A stretch of 64,000 nucleotides of DNA from Prevotella sp. (GCA_031285625.1 JAITVV010000092.1:157679-221678); one strand, 5' to 3'. Numbered from the stretch's first letter, positions 1 through 7,210 are shown. Numbers and translations are program-made. Notes: generated by a model not told the origin, from the letters alone.

Positions 1-302
1 GTTATGAATGCAGGCTTGCGGATATCGGTTGATATCCATTCGGGAGTGATATGTGTATCTAAGAATAGTTCACAAAAACGTTGTATCCATTGGTTCCGGA
101 TGGTTAAAGACGGGGCTAGTATTAAAGTCGCTTTATTGATGCGTATTGCTACTTCTAGTCCTAATACTGTTTTACCTGATCCTGGAGGTGCGATAACATG
201 CAAATGCCTGTCTTCCATATGGAAGTCTAATTCATCCAATACTTTTTGTTGGTATTTTCTCCAGGGATATTTAAATTTTGTATTGGATGGAAAGGTTTTC
301 AT
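1..302 (-). CDS. Superfamily II helicase/ATPase, N-terminal fragment
   Basis: This reading frame starts with ATG at 302 and runs off the left edge, so about 100 N-terminal codons are visible. The protein begins MKTFPSNTKFKYPWRKYQQK, a Q-motif-like N-terminus in which a Trp-Arg and a Tyr-Gln-Gln precede helicase motif I. It then shows a Walker A motif APPGSGKTVLGLEVA (about residues 38-52) and a motif Ia-like stretch TLILAPSLTIRNQW. This is the layout of DEAD/DEAH or restriction-type helicases that couple ATP hydrolysis to movement on nucleic acid. The subfamily cannot be decided because the rest of the core and the C-terminus lie outside the window. The plus-strand frame over the same bases looks like an antisense shadow, since it lacks any such motif. 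Proximity to NYN and Ro60 genes fits an RNA-related role, but that is inference. Confidence 0.8.
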   Translation of the reverse strand, partial: MKTFPSNTKFKYPWRKYQQKVLDELDFHMEDRHLHVIAPPGSGKTVLGLEVAIRINKATLILAPSLTIRNQWIQRFCELFLDTHITPEWISTDIRKPAFI

Positions 303-474
303 TTGTATTGTTTGAGTAATAAATCACAAAGATAATTGAAAAAAGGAATAACTCCTTGTTATCCCTTTAGTCTCTATCTTTTAAAATTCTCCATCCTGGT
401 TGGGAATACATTACTTCCATTATGAAAAGCAAAGGGGATTCTATACTCAGCAACTGGGTTATCAACGTAAAGGG

Positions 475-633
475 ATGAATAAACGTTTCCGGGAACGTTT
501 TAATCATGAAGAAACCTTTATATTTACCAGGAAGGATAATTTTGATTATGCCTATAAGTGTGTCAATTATTATTGGCATGATGACACAAAAGAAGATGTT
601 GATTTACGTAAAAATTCAAACATGATTTTATAG
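475..633 (+). CDS. Small hypothetical protein or gene remnant
   Basis: This is a 52-codon frame starting ATG at 475 with a purine-rich AAAGGG just upstream. The product is rich in Asp, Asn, Tyr and Lys (for example FTRKDNFDYAYKCVNYYWHD), which looks more like a soluble protein than the antisense frame does. The open frame continues upstream to about 385 without another ATG (a TTG lies at 400), so this may be the C-terminal remnant of a longer gene whose 5' part is lost. I do not recognise a family. It lies in the otherwise empty 419-bp gap between the divergent helicase and NYN genes. Confidence 0.3.
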   Translation: MNKRFRERFNHEETFIFTRKDNFDYAYKCVNYYWHDDTKEDVDLRKNSNMIL

Positions 634-720
634 ATAAATATATTGAAGGTGCAAGTTTTATGATGCCGGACTATTAAGTGTCTGATAAATTATTGTACTT
701 TTAAAAGAAATTATAATCAT

Positions 721-1473
721 ATGAGAGAAAAGAGGGATTTAAATCTGGCAGTACTGATTGATGCAGATAATGTACCGTATTCTAATATAAAAGGTATGCT
801 GGATGAAATAGCCAAAATAGGTGTACCAACAATAAAACGTATTTATGGAGATTGGACAAAGCCAACAGTTTCGGGATGGAAGCAGCCGTTACTGGAGCAT
901 GCAATCACTCCGATACAACAATATAGCTACACTACGGGAAAAAATGCGACCGATTCTGCAATGATTATTGATGCCATGGATATTCTGCATAGTGACAAAG
1001 TAGATGGATTCTGTCTGGTTTCCAGTGATAGTGACTTTACCCGACTGGCAGTAAGACTCAGGGAATCTGGTATGCAGGTGATCGGTATAGGAGAGAAAAA
1101 GACGCCGAATCCATTCATTGTAGCCTGTGATAAGTTCATCTATATTGAAATTATCGGTGATTCTGAGGATCAGCAGGATACAACAACTTCTGCAACAAAG
1201 AAAGATAAAGAAAAGAATATAGAGCCTGTAAATAAAAAACTTATCAATCTGTTAAAGAGCACAGTGCGTGATCTTGCCGACGATGACGGCTGGGCCTATC
1301 TGGGAGATATAGGTAATCTCATTATTAAAAAGCGCCCCGATTTTGATTCCCGTAACTATGGTTTCTCCAAGCTTGCAGCTTTAGTAAAGGCGCAAAAGAA
1401 GGTATTTGAGATAGATGAACGAAAGACTGAAAAAGGACACTCGCAATTGGTATATGTGAAAATTAAGGAGTAG
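721..1473 (+). CDS. NYN-domain ribonuclease with C-terminal OST-HTH/LOTUS domain
   Basis: This 250-residue cytoplasmic protein has two parts. Residues about 8-150 form a NYN (LabA/DUF88, PIN-like) nuclease domain with the acidic motif LIDADN (D14, D16, N17), a conserved TDSAMIIDAMD segment and VSSDSDFTRLA. These acidic residues would bind the metal used to cut RNA. A charged linker (about 155-172) leads to residues about 172-248, which match an OST-HTH/LOTUS module (GWAYLGDIGNLI, then FDSRNYGFSKLAALV). That module is thought to bind RNA, including G-rich or structured RNA. NYN-LOTUS fusions are a known bacterial architecture, usually with unknown targets. Here the gene is about 0.9 kb from a Ro60 gene and Y-like RNAs, so those RNAs are natural candidate substrates; this is inference. 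The stop codon is 2 bp from that of the convergent lipoprotein gene. Confidence 0.9.
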   Translation: MREKRDLNLAVLIDADNVPYSNIKGMLDEIAKIGVPTIKRIYGDWTKPTVSGWKQPLLEHAITPIQQYSYTTGKNATDSAMIIDAMDILHSDKVDGFCLVSSDSDFTRLAVRLRESGMQVIGIGEKKTPNPFIVACDKFIYIEIIGDSEDQQDTTTSATKKDKEKNIEPVNKKLINLLKSTVRDLADDDGWAYLGDIGNLIIKKRPDFDSRNYGFSKLAALVKAQKKVFEIDERKTEKGHSQLVYVKIKE

Positions 1474-1474
1474 C

Positions 1475-2170
1475 TCAACCTGCTCCATTTATACAATAAA
1501 GCAGGATTTTTCCCTCTTTATTCTTTCGTATATAATATATTTCAGAAAATTCGGTGATACTTTCTTTTGGGTCTCCACTGTTATAGCTCAAATGATAATT
1601 TGAAATATACTCTCCTTGGTATTCCTCTCCGGTAAAGAGATGGATAGAGTGTATATAGCCATCGGATGTTTTTAGGGTCGGATTATATGCCTTGTCTTTT
1701 ATTGCTTTATCAAAATCATATTTAACTAATAATTGTATAAACTCCTTATCAAAGATTTTACTTGCATTCTCAATAAAGTCCTCTCTATAGAATTTACCAT
1801 CTTTGCTATTAGCTAGTGCCACCTGTTCATCAGTATAATCCGGCGCATAAACTTTAAATCGAAAAACATCCCCAAATAAGGGATATTGTACCATGTCGGC
1901 CAGTTTATGATAATCTTTTTTTAAGAGGTTCTTTTTGAACTCTTTCCAAAAACTGATTTGTTCTTCAGCACTCATTATTTCTGTGGAAGTCATCTCCTTA
2001 TAAGGATCGTCCTGAATATCTTTCCGTATAGTAGTTTCGGATATTATAGAATCAGTCAATGATACCACTGAGTCAATTTTTTCAACGGGAGCTGCTTTAC
2101 TTGTATTGCTCGTACATGAAAAACAAATCGCTGAAAATAGTATGAAAGAGAAATAAATCAGTTTGTTCAT
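1475..2170 (-). CDS. Hypothetical lipoprotein
   Basis: This 231-residue protein has a lipoprotein signal peptide: a short basic start, a hydrophobic stretch and the lipobox-like FSAICFSC, with the acceptor Cys near residue 19. A Ser/Thr-rich linker follows, then a globular region from about residue 60. That region has an EEQISFWKEFKKNLLKKDY helix and a C-terminal beta-rich part ending YYIRKNKEGKILLYCINGAG. I do not recognise a family; the fold could be an NTF2-like or periplasmic binding-type domain, which is a guess. The gene starts downstream of the rsr/Y-RNA terminator region and is probably transcribed on its own. Confidence 0.7.
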   Translation of the reverse strand: MNKLIYFSFILFSAICFSCTSNTSKAAPVEKIDSVVSLTDSIISETTIRKDIQDDPYKEMTSTEIMSAEEQISFWKEFKKNLLKKDYHKLADMVQYPLFGDVFRFKVYAPDYTDEQVALANSKDGKFYREDFIENASKIFDKEFIQLLVKYDFDKAIKDKAYNPTLKTSDGYIHSIHLFTGEEYQGEYISNYHLSYNSGDPKESITEFSEIYYIRKNKEGKILLYCINGAG

Positions 2171-2205
2171 ATGTTTGTAAAGTATGTCTGTATAAAGATA
2201 GATAA

Positions 2206-2241
2206 AATCAGAGCTGAAATATTACATTTCAACTCTGATTA
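2206..2241 (-). terminator. Hairpin downstream of the rsr-Y RNA unit
   Basis: AATCAGAG, then TTGAAAT, loop GTAAT, ATTTCA and CTCTGATT form a long near-perfect hairpin on the minus strand, followed by TTATCTATCTTT. It lies just after the U-run that ends the Y-like RNA. It could be a second terminator for rsr, or a leader structure of the lipoprotein gene whose start is 36 bp further on. Confidence 0.5.
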
Positions 2242-2243
2242 TT

Positions 2244-2329
2244 AAAAAAATCTTGTGAAGTAACTATCACAAAGAGGCTAGCAAATTTTAAGTCCGAAGG
2301 AACTCTATGCTACGACACTCACAAGATTT
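2244..2329 (-). ncRNA. Minimal Y-like RNA (Y0) in the 3' UTR of rsr
   Basis: Five bases after the rsr stop codon the minus strand has a strong 11-bp terminal helix (AAATCTTGTGA at 2329-2319 with TCACAAGATTT at 2258-2248). A run of seven U residues follows, so the helix can act as an intrinsic terminator. Inside it is the Y-type 5' strand GTGTCGTAGCATAGAGTT followed by CCTTCGG, and the opposite strand CTCTTTGTGATAGTTACTT. The same two strands recur in all the other Y-like RNAs of the window. Vertebrate Y RNAs have a comparable Ro-binding strand CCGAAGGUAGUGAGUUAUC (recalled, not aligned by program). The loop between the strands is only about 20 nt and holds no tRNA mimic, so this is a Ro-binding module alone. 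It is probably made by processing or termination of the rsr transcript. Confidence 0.75.
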
Positions 2330-2334
2330 CTCAT

Positions 2335-3849
2335 TTATAGTTCTATTTTTCTTACTTCGTCCAAAGCGTTCCCACCATTATCTATAGCCGATATGATGTC
2401 AAATATTTTATCGGACCAACCAGCTATCAAATACACATCGTTCTGAGTGATATCCAATGGAGTGTTTCCATAACCGGACAAGTCGAACAGATATAGCTTA
2501 CTGCTTGGTGATATCTTTTTATATTCATTCCATAGATCAGCTATTTTCTTGTCATTTTTGTTGTTCCACAATTGCAAATCAGTAAACATCATGACTTTAT
2601 CCATCTGTTGTTTTCTCTTTATCAGGTCTTCTATTACCAGATAACCGTTGGTTGCATAGCCTACTTCTCCTTCGCGGCGATAGAAAGCATCCACATTAGA
2701 CAATATACCTTGTGTAGGTACATTTATCACCTTCCACTTATCACCGAACATCCCGGTTATGGCATTTTCGCAGCGTGACTTCAATAGCATAGCCAGCATC
2801 AAACCTATATCATAACACAGTATTTTACTTTTAGCAGATACCGGACGTTGCATAGAGCCTGATACGTCACATGCTATCAGTACACTGGTGTCAGCATCAA
2901 AACCTTTTATATTTTCAGCAGATACAGCTACGGCTTTTTCCAATGCATCCAGTACACGGCTTGCATATGCAGACTTCACTTTAGATATTTCACGATACGC
3001 AGCCAGAAAACGGAATGGCAATTGTTTTGAACGACGTACAGCTTCCGGTGAAGCCAACGCACTGCATACTTTTATGATATGCTCTTTCGAAACATTCGAT
3101 TCCAGTATATTACGCAAGTTACGCATCAATGCCATATAGCCTATTTTACCACTATCTATCAGTTCTTCCCATTTGATGCGGAATGCAGTTCCCTTTTCAG
3201 CTTCGGAATCAAATTTTATTTGACCCAATGCAGAAAGTTCTGTTTCCCAAGTATATGGTGTTTCCAATGTATCATTTACTATCTTGTTGAACAAAGCCTG
3301 TTGGTCTTCATCCTTTGCCTTAGGGTGTACAAGAAATAGTGCATCACGAAGTTTTATTTCCGCATCACGATTATATTTTGCAAACTGATATTCATCAAAC
3401 CGGTTGAATGCATTCTGCAATCCGGCTTGTAGCTGTTTCGACAGACGATTTAGTTTCTTTGTGTCTTGTCTTTCATTAGCAAGCTGGTAGTAGGCCAACA
3501 GTTCTGTTATCTCATCTGCACGCTGCACCACTTGCAATACCATTTTGCTTACAGTAGAGTCTCCTCTGTGTATTTTAGCCAACTCTACAGCCAATACCAA
3601 TGGAATTGAACGCAGATTCATCTTCTGGCGTGTATATACAGCCAGCTGTGCTACAAATATCGGGTCACATCGTTTTATCAAACCACGCATTGTTTCAACT
3701 CGGGCTTGCGCGCTTTCGTAAAACTTGTCACTCAATGCAGAGGTAACGGCAGCAGTATACAATTGCCACTCTGGTGATAGACGGTATGCTTGTGCTCCTT
3801 CATAATTTACCACCTTGTTTTTTCCTTTGTTTCTGAAATTGAATTTCAT
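2335..3849 (-). CDS. rsr: Ro60 family ribonucleoprotein (Rsr), TROVE-VWA
   Basis: The 504-residue product matches the length and layout of bacterial Ro60 orthologues. Residues about 20-320 form the HEAT-like TROVE ring (for example SPEWQLYTAAVTSALSDKFY and FVAQLAVYTRQKMNLR). Residues about 322-500 form a von Willebrand A domain with an intact MIDAS motif DVSGSM at 328-333. Ro60 rings bind misfolded RNA ends in the central hole and Y RNAs on the outside. In Deinococcus and Salmonella, Rsr works with the exonuclease PNPase in rRNA maturation and decay. The identification is strengthened by Y-like RNAs: one directly 3' of this gene and more at 6662-7352 and 28785-28935. The gene has a long upstream region with two candidate control elements (3904-3938 and 4074-4113). 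No rtcB, rtcA or rtcR is present in the window, unlike the Salmonella arrangement. Confidence 0.95.
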   Translation of the reverse strand: MKFNFRNKGKNKVVNYEGAQAYRLSPEWQLYTAAVTSALSDKFYESAQARVETMRGLIKRCDPIFVAQLAVYTRQKMNLRSIPLVLAVELAKIHRGDSTVSKMVLQVVQRADEITELLAYYQLANERQDTKKLNRLSKQLQAGLQNAFNRFDEYQFAKYNRDAEIKLRDALFLVHPKAKDEDQQALFNKIVNDTLETPYTWETELSALGQIKFDSEAEKGTAFRIKWEELIDSGKIGYMALMRNLRNILESNVSKEHIIKVCSALASPEAVRRSKQLPFRFLAAYREISKVKSAYASRVLDALEKAVAVSAENIKGFDADTSVLIACDVSGSMQRPVSAKSKILCYDIGLMLAMLLKSRCENAITGMFGDKWKVINVPTQGILSNVDAFYRREGEVGYATNGYLVIEDLIKRKQQMDKVMMFTDLQLWNNKNDKKIADLWNEYKKISPSSKLYLFDLSGYGNTPLDITQNDVYLIAGWSDKIFDIISAIDNGGNALDEVRKIEL

Positions 3850-3903
3850 CTCTTTTAATTTTTAATGTTAAGGTCTTAACGACACTCTAATTGTTTGACA
3901 TTA

Positions 3904-3938
3904 CAAAGATTCAAAAACAAGTACGCAGCTTTTTTGCG
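3904..3938 (-). promoter_or_regulatory. Ro/Y shared promoter element, rsr copy
   Basis: Read on the minus strand this is ACGCA-N7-TGCGT, a perfect 5-bp dyad (core 3924-3938 with its flanking bases), followed 15 bp later by CTTTG (3908-3904). The same arrangement occurs before both Y RNA clusters. The bases after CTTTG (TAATGTCAAACAA) also resemble those at the second cluster. I read it as a regulator site just upstream of a divergent -7 box. The rsr start codon is 55 bp further on. Confidence 0.6.
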
Positions 3939-4073
3939 TAACAAAAACTTTCTTTTAAAACTTCTCATTTTTAACAATTATCATAAAAAAGTAACAAGTT
4001 ACATCGATCTCCAATATTCAATTAATTATTTGATTATTAAATATATGATTCTAACATCAAGCATAAAAAGTGA

Positions 4074-4113
4074 CAAAAGTAACAGGTTTTGCCCATTTTT
4101 TATTGTAACCTTA
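4074..4113 (-). promoter_or_regulatory. TGTTAC-type promoter element, copy A
   Basis: On the minus strand: GTTACA, about 22 bp, then TGTTACTTTTGTCACTTTTT. It contains a perfect Bacteroidetes -7 box TACTTTTG (4081-4074). It is one of four similar elements in the window (others near 8735, 28491 and 32001). Here it points at rsr from about 210 bp upstream and may be a second, distal promoter. A related palindrome GTAACAAGTTAC lies nearby at about 3991-4002. The rest of the 377-bp gap between rsr and the methyltransferase gene shows nothing else recognisable. Confidence 0.5.
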
Positions 4114-4203
4114 TTCTTTTATCGATATGCTGACCTAATAAGATAAAGTTTTTAAACAATCTCAAATCTGGTAATTTCATACTGATTATAAAAATAATAA
4201 GTG

Positions 4204-4211
4204 TATTTTTG
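4204..4211 (+). promoter_or_regulatory. Candidate -7 box for the FkbM-RlaP operon
   Basis: TATTTTTG fits the TAnnTTTG consensus and lies 15 bp before the ATG of the methyltransferase gene. No good -33 TTTG is seen 19 bp upstream, so the call is weak and would imply a very short leader. Confidence 0.3.
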
Positions 4212-4226
4212 GCTAAAATTTAACAA

Positions 4227-5138
4227 ATGTTTGAAAAGAAAATCAGTACGGCAATAGGCCGGTATTTCCCATTATTTATAGGATGGAGCCGATATATATT
4301 ATATAAACATCCCGACTGGCTGCTTCGAAAGGATATTCTTAAATATTATGATTCCGTATCTCCATCAGAAATAAATGAAGAACAAGCGGAAGCAGTTTCT
4401 TACATTCGTAAAAAAGGGGCGCATTATTTTCCCTATTCGTTTATTGAAAAGTATAATCCGGAAAAAATAAAAGTATATACAAATGAAAAATGTGGATTAA
4501 AGTATGTATTACATAATGAGAAACGGCTCTATTTTGCAAGAGAAACATCAGCTTTTAATATTCAGAGGATATATACCAACCTTTTGTACGAGCAGGATCG
4601 TAAATCTGCACATTGCTACCAGACTGAGACTTTTAGGATAGAAGAAGGAGACATCCTGTTTGATGTAGGTGCTGCAGAAGGTATATTTTCGTTAACAGTG
4701 ATTGAGAAGGTAAAGAAAGTCTATCTCTTCGAAGTAGAGGAGCGCTGGCTGGAAGCATTACGCGAAACTTTCAAGCCATGGCAGGATAAAGTGGAGATTA
4801 TCTGCAAATATGTATCTGATACGGATAGTGAGCAAACTGCCAAACTGGATACTGTTATAAAAAAGCTTAGTAATGAATCTTTATTTCTTAAACTGGATGT
4901 GGAAGGAGCCGAAAAATTAGTTATCAAAGGAGCAAACGAGATATTAACTTCAGGAAATAATAAAATTAAAGCTGCCGTATGTACCTACCACAATCAAGAT
5001 GATCATGAAGAACTATCGGCTATCATGAAGGATTTAGGATATAGGGTAAGTACATCTCCCGGCTACATGCTTTTTAAGCAACAAAATCTGGCTCCGCCTT
5101 ATCTGAGAAGGGGTTTAATTTATTGTAGTAAAGAATAA
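4227..5138 (+). CDS. FkbM family SAM-dependent methyltransferase
   Basis: This is a 303-residue cytoplasmic protein. The central part (about 140-245) carries a class I SAM-binding fold: motif I as ILFDVGAAEGIFSLTVIEK, an acidic end of strand beta2 (YLFEVEERWLEAL), and LFLKLDVEGAEKLVIKGA, which is the typical FkbM signature. FkbM enzymes O-methylate varied substrates such as sugars and natural products; the substrate here is unknown. The N-terminal 130 residues look like an accessory domain specific to this subfamily. The gene is divergent from rsr. Its stop is 29 bp before the RlaP-type gene, so the two are probably co-transcribed. RNA as a substrate would fit the neighbourhood but nothing in the protein shows it. 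Confidence 0.8.
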   Translation: MFEKKISTAIGRYFPLFIGWSRYILYKHPDWLLRKDILKYYDSVSPSEINEEQAEAVSYIRKKGAHYFPYSFIEKYNPEKIKVYTNEKCGLKYVLHNEKRLYFARETSAFNIQRIYTNLLYEQDRKSAHCYQTETFRIEEGDILFDVGAAEGIFSLTVIEKVKKVYLFEVEERWLEALRETFKPWQDKVEIICKYVSDTDSEQTAKLDTVIKKLSNESLFLKLDVEGAEKLVIKGANEILTSGNNKIKAAVCTYHNQDDHEELSAIMKDLGYRVSTSPGYMLFKQQNLAPPYLRRGLIYCSKE

Positions 5139-5167
5139 TCTTTACATTATCAGAGAAATAATAGAAG

Positions 5168-6226
5168 ATGACAATACAAGAAATAAAGGACAAAGGGCTA
5201 TTACTATTTGAATGCATAAGTGGCAGTAAGGCATATGGTCTGGATACACCAACTTCTGATACAGACCTGAAAGGAGTATTTTATCTACCGAAAGACCAAT
5301 TCTTCGGACTGGACTATATTACTCAGATAAATAATGAGACCAACGATGAAGTATATTATGAGTTGGGGCGGTTTGTAGAATTGCTTTGTAAAAACAATCC
5401 TAACATACTCGAAATACTAGCTTCCCCTGAAGACCGTATATTATACAAGCATCCTATTATGGATAGCTTAAATATCGAACTGTTCTTATCCAAACTCTGT
5501 AAGGAAACTTTTGCGGGTTATGCTCATTCACAAATCAAAAAGGCCAGAGGCTACAAAAAGAAGATCGTAAACCCGATGGAAAAAGAGCGGAAGGATGTGC
5601 CCGACTTCTGTTATATTCTCGAAGGATATTCTTCTGTTCCGGTAAAAGAGTGGCTACAGGCGAAAGATTACCTTCAGGAAAGATGCGGACTGAGTTCTAT
5701 ACCTCATACTAAAGGAATGTACGCCTTGTTTTATGACGAAGATGATAAATTCAGATATAAAGGAATAGTACATAATCCCGACGCCAATGAAGTTGCTTTA
5801 TCTTCTATACAAAAAGGAGAGAAAGAAGTCGCCTATCTGTATTTTAATGTTGAAGCTTATTCTTTGTATTGTAAAGAGTACAAAGAATACTGGGATTGGG
5901 TTGCCAATCGCAATGAAATACGCTATCAGGGTAATCAGCAACATGGAAAAAATTATGATGCAAAGAACATCATGCACACTATCCGGCTGTTGCAGGTTGC
6001 CGAAGAAATATTGCGTGATGGGAAGCTAAATGTAAAGAGGCCTAATCGAGAACAATTGCTGAATATAAAAGCTGGAATGATGGAATATGATGAACTCTTG
6101 GTAATGGCGGACGACCTGATGCACAGGATAGAGCAATATGTCGGTAAAAGCCACCTGCAAGATATTCCTGATAAGAATAAAATAGAGGAAATATTGATCG
6201 GGATGAGAGTGAAATTATATAAATAG
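5168..6226 (+). CDS. RlaP-type nucleotidyltransferase (DNA polymerase beta superfamily)
   Basis: This 352-residue protein starts with a nucleotidyltransferase core: CISGSKAYGLDTPTSDTDLK gives the Gly-Ser pair (G19-S20) and the Asp-x-Asp metal ligands (D31, D33). The downstream helical region (FVELLCKNNPNILEILASPE and NIMHTIRLLQVAEEIL) fits the PF10127/RlaP family. Comparative genomics has linked RlaP to RNA ligases, Ro60 and other RNA repair genes, with a proposed role of adding nucleotides to damaged RNA ends; this is family knowledge recalled without a search. The gene lies 29 bp after the methyltransferase gene and about 1.3 kb from rsr on the other strand. Its stop is immediately followed by, and overlaps by a few bases, the next open frame. 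Confidence 0.8.
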   Translation: MTIQEIKDKGLLLFECISGSKAYGLDTPTSDTDLKGVFYLPKDQFFGLDYITQINNETNDEVYYELGRFVELLCKNNPNILEILASPEDRILYKHPIMDSLNIELFLSKLCKETFAGYAHSQIKKARGYKKKIVNPMEKERKDVPDFCYILEGYSSVPVKEWLQAKDYLQERCGLSSIPHTKGMYALFYDEDDKFRYKGIVHNPDANEVALSSIQKGEKEVAYLYFNVEAYSLYCKEYKEYWDWVANRNEIRYQGNQQHGKNYDAKNIMHTIRLLQVAEEILRDGKLNVKRPNREQLLNIKAGMMEYDELLVMADDLMHRIEQYVGKSHLQDIPDKNKIEEILIGMRVKLYK

Positions 6227-6657
6227 CTATAGATCAGAATAATATATCAGAATTCCTATCTAAAGTTGAAAATATTATTAAGTCTCTTGATGAACTTTCA
6301 GGTTTATCAGACAATTGCATTAAAGAATTCGACGGTACTGAATTTGATGGACAAAGCCAGTTAGCTGGTAAGTTGGATGACCTGTTCCTTATAGCTAGCC
6401 ACGAAATGGCAACACAACTTGCTTTCGTAAAAGAAGATATTCTTATCCTTATAAAGTTCATAAAATTCAGAAAAGGATATCCCCAACTATCGGAAACAGA
6501 GCTCGAACAAATATTAGACACTGAGAATCTGGAACTTAAATTTAAAATGGAGATAAAACCTAAATTGAGAGACCATAGTATTCTTGAAATAAAGGAATTA
6601 TGGAACAATACATTCAACAATAAATCATTCAAGAAGATAATAAACCGGTTCAAATAA
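6223..6657 (+). pseudogene. Hypothetical frame downstream of RlaP without a usual start
   Basis: An open frame of 144 sense codons follows the RlaP stop. It encodes a helical, charged protein (about FLSKVENIIKSLDELSGLSD, then SHEMATQLAFVKEDILILIK). Protein-like composition holds from the very first codons, but there is no ATG, GTG or TTG before TTG at 6373. That late start would discard a third of the frame. Either ATA/ATT initiation coupled to the RlaP stop, or loss of a 5' segment, would explain this. The antisense frame is Ser/Phe-rich and looks like a shadow. The stop codon overlaps the U-run that ends the convergent Y RNA array. I do not recognise the family. Confidence 0.5.
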
Positions 6658-6661
6658 AAAA
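6656..6661 (-). terminator. U-run ending Y RNA array 1
   Basis: The 3' strand of the Y5 terminal stem (CCCTGA) runs straight into TTTTTTATTTG on the minus strand, as expected if the Y stem also serves as the intrinsic terminator of the array. Confidence 0.5.
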
Positions 6662-6785
6662 TCAGGGTAATAAGGCGAAAAGGCTGATATAAACCGGCGC
6701 TTTACTTTAAGCTACGAAATCGATAGGTCTTGCACCTATATAATCCGGATCCCAAATCGAAGAAATCCTCTTCTACGACACCTGA
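6662..6785 (-). ncRNA. Y-like RNA Y5 with permuted tRNA mimic
   Basis: The ends pair as TCAGG/CCTGA, and the Y strand GTGTCGTAGAAGAGG is followed by TTCTTCG. Inside, in order, are a T-arm-like hairpin ATAGG-TGCAAGA-CCTAT (6739-6723), a short CGA/TCG helix, and a D-arm-like hairpin GCTT-AAAGTA-AAGC (6712-6699). The 3' Y strand CTTTTCGCCTTATTACC follows. T-arm before D-arm is the reverse of a normal tRNA, so the mimic is circularly permuted, with the Y stem in place of the anticodon arm. The T-loop departs from TTCnANN, so the mimicry is weaker than in Y3 or Y6. It is the last member of the array. Confidence 0.7.
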
Positions 6786-6795
6786 AATTATAAAA

Positions 6796-6933
6796 AACAG
6801 AAGTAACAAGCGAAAAGAGCGAGCGGGGCATGGCTTGCCGGAGTCGAACCGGATAGTCTCGCCGGATTTACGACCTCACTATTCCTCCCCTAAAATTGGT
6901 AGCCGAAGTATCTCTCTTCTACGACATTCTGTT
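6796..6933 (-). ncRNA. Y-like RNA Y4 with T-arm hairpin
   Basis: The terminal stem is AACAGAA/TTCTGTT. The Y 5' strand is TGTCGTAGAAGAGAGATACTTCGG and the 3' strand CTCTTTTCGCTTGTTACTTC. A T-arm-like hairpin CCGG-TTCGACT-CCGG (6852-6838) is clear. A D-arm is not; GGCA/TGCC next to the T-arm may be a shortened acceptor helix. An extra GC-richer segment (about 6856-6890) precedes the T-arm. It is a divergent member of the family with the T-loop signature kept. Confidence 0.65.
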
Positions 6934-6943
6934 ATATTTAATC

Positions 6944-7067
6944 AACAAGGCAACAAACGAACAGAGACTATAATAGCTTGCTCTACCCACTGAGCTACAC
7001 CCGAAGATGACAGGAATCGAACCCGTGACCCAGTTAACCGAAGTAACTCTATTCTACGGCACTTGTT
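6944..7067 (-). ncRNA. Y-like RNA Y3 with strong permuted tRNA mimic
   Basis: The terminal stem is AACAAG/CTTGTT. After the Y strand GTGCCGTAGAATAGAG and TTACTTCGG come four elements in order. First is a canonical T-arm ACGGG-TTCGATT-CCTGT (7026-7010). Second is a 4-bp acceptor-like helix CATC/GGTG (7009-7006 with 7001-6998) closed by a UUCG tetraloop. Third is a canonical D-arm GCTC-AGTGGGTA-GAGC (6995-6980) preceded by TA. Last is the 3' Y strand CTCTGTTCGTTTGTTGCC. Apart from order and the missing anticodon arm this is a tRNA core, with the two tRNA ends fused by a tetraloop. A normal tRNA gene is excluded because the D-arm lies 3' of the T-arm and there is no anticodon. Confidence 0.8.
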
Positions 7068-7085
7068 TGTACTAATTCACAAATA

Positions 7086-7202
7086 AACAAGGTAACAAGC
7101 ATAAAGAGCAAACTTTGTCCAACCTCGGACGTTGCGGGAGTCGAACCCTTTTCATTAATTGGCGTTTAGCAAACGAAGTAACTCTTTACTACGACACTTG
7201 TT
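7086..7202 (-). ncRNA. Y-like RNA Y2 with permuted tRNA mimic
   Basis: The terminal stem is AACAAG/CTTGTT and the Y strand is GTGTCGTAGTAAAGAG then TTACTTCG. A T-arm-like hairpin GGG-TTCGACT-CCC (7148-7136) is followed by GCAAC and a D-arm-like hairpin GTCC-GAGGTT-GGAC (7130-7117) with a GG in its loop. The 3' Y strand GCTCTTTATGCTTGTTACC closes the molecule. It starts only 8 nt after Y1 ends, so the two must come from one transcript or be processed from it. Confidence 0.75.
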
Positions 7203-7210
7203 ATATTATT

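Noticed and set aside
3904-3938. Sigma54 (-24/-12) promoter for rsr
   Set aside because: The GG-N10-GC spacing is absent; the dyad CGCA-N7-TGCG with a downstream CTTTG fits a different type of control.
6234-6653. 139-codon frame on the minus strand
   Set aside because: It is Ser/Phe/Ile-rich without motifs and lies fully antisense to a more protein-like plus frame.
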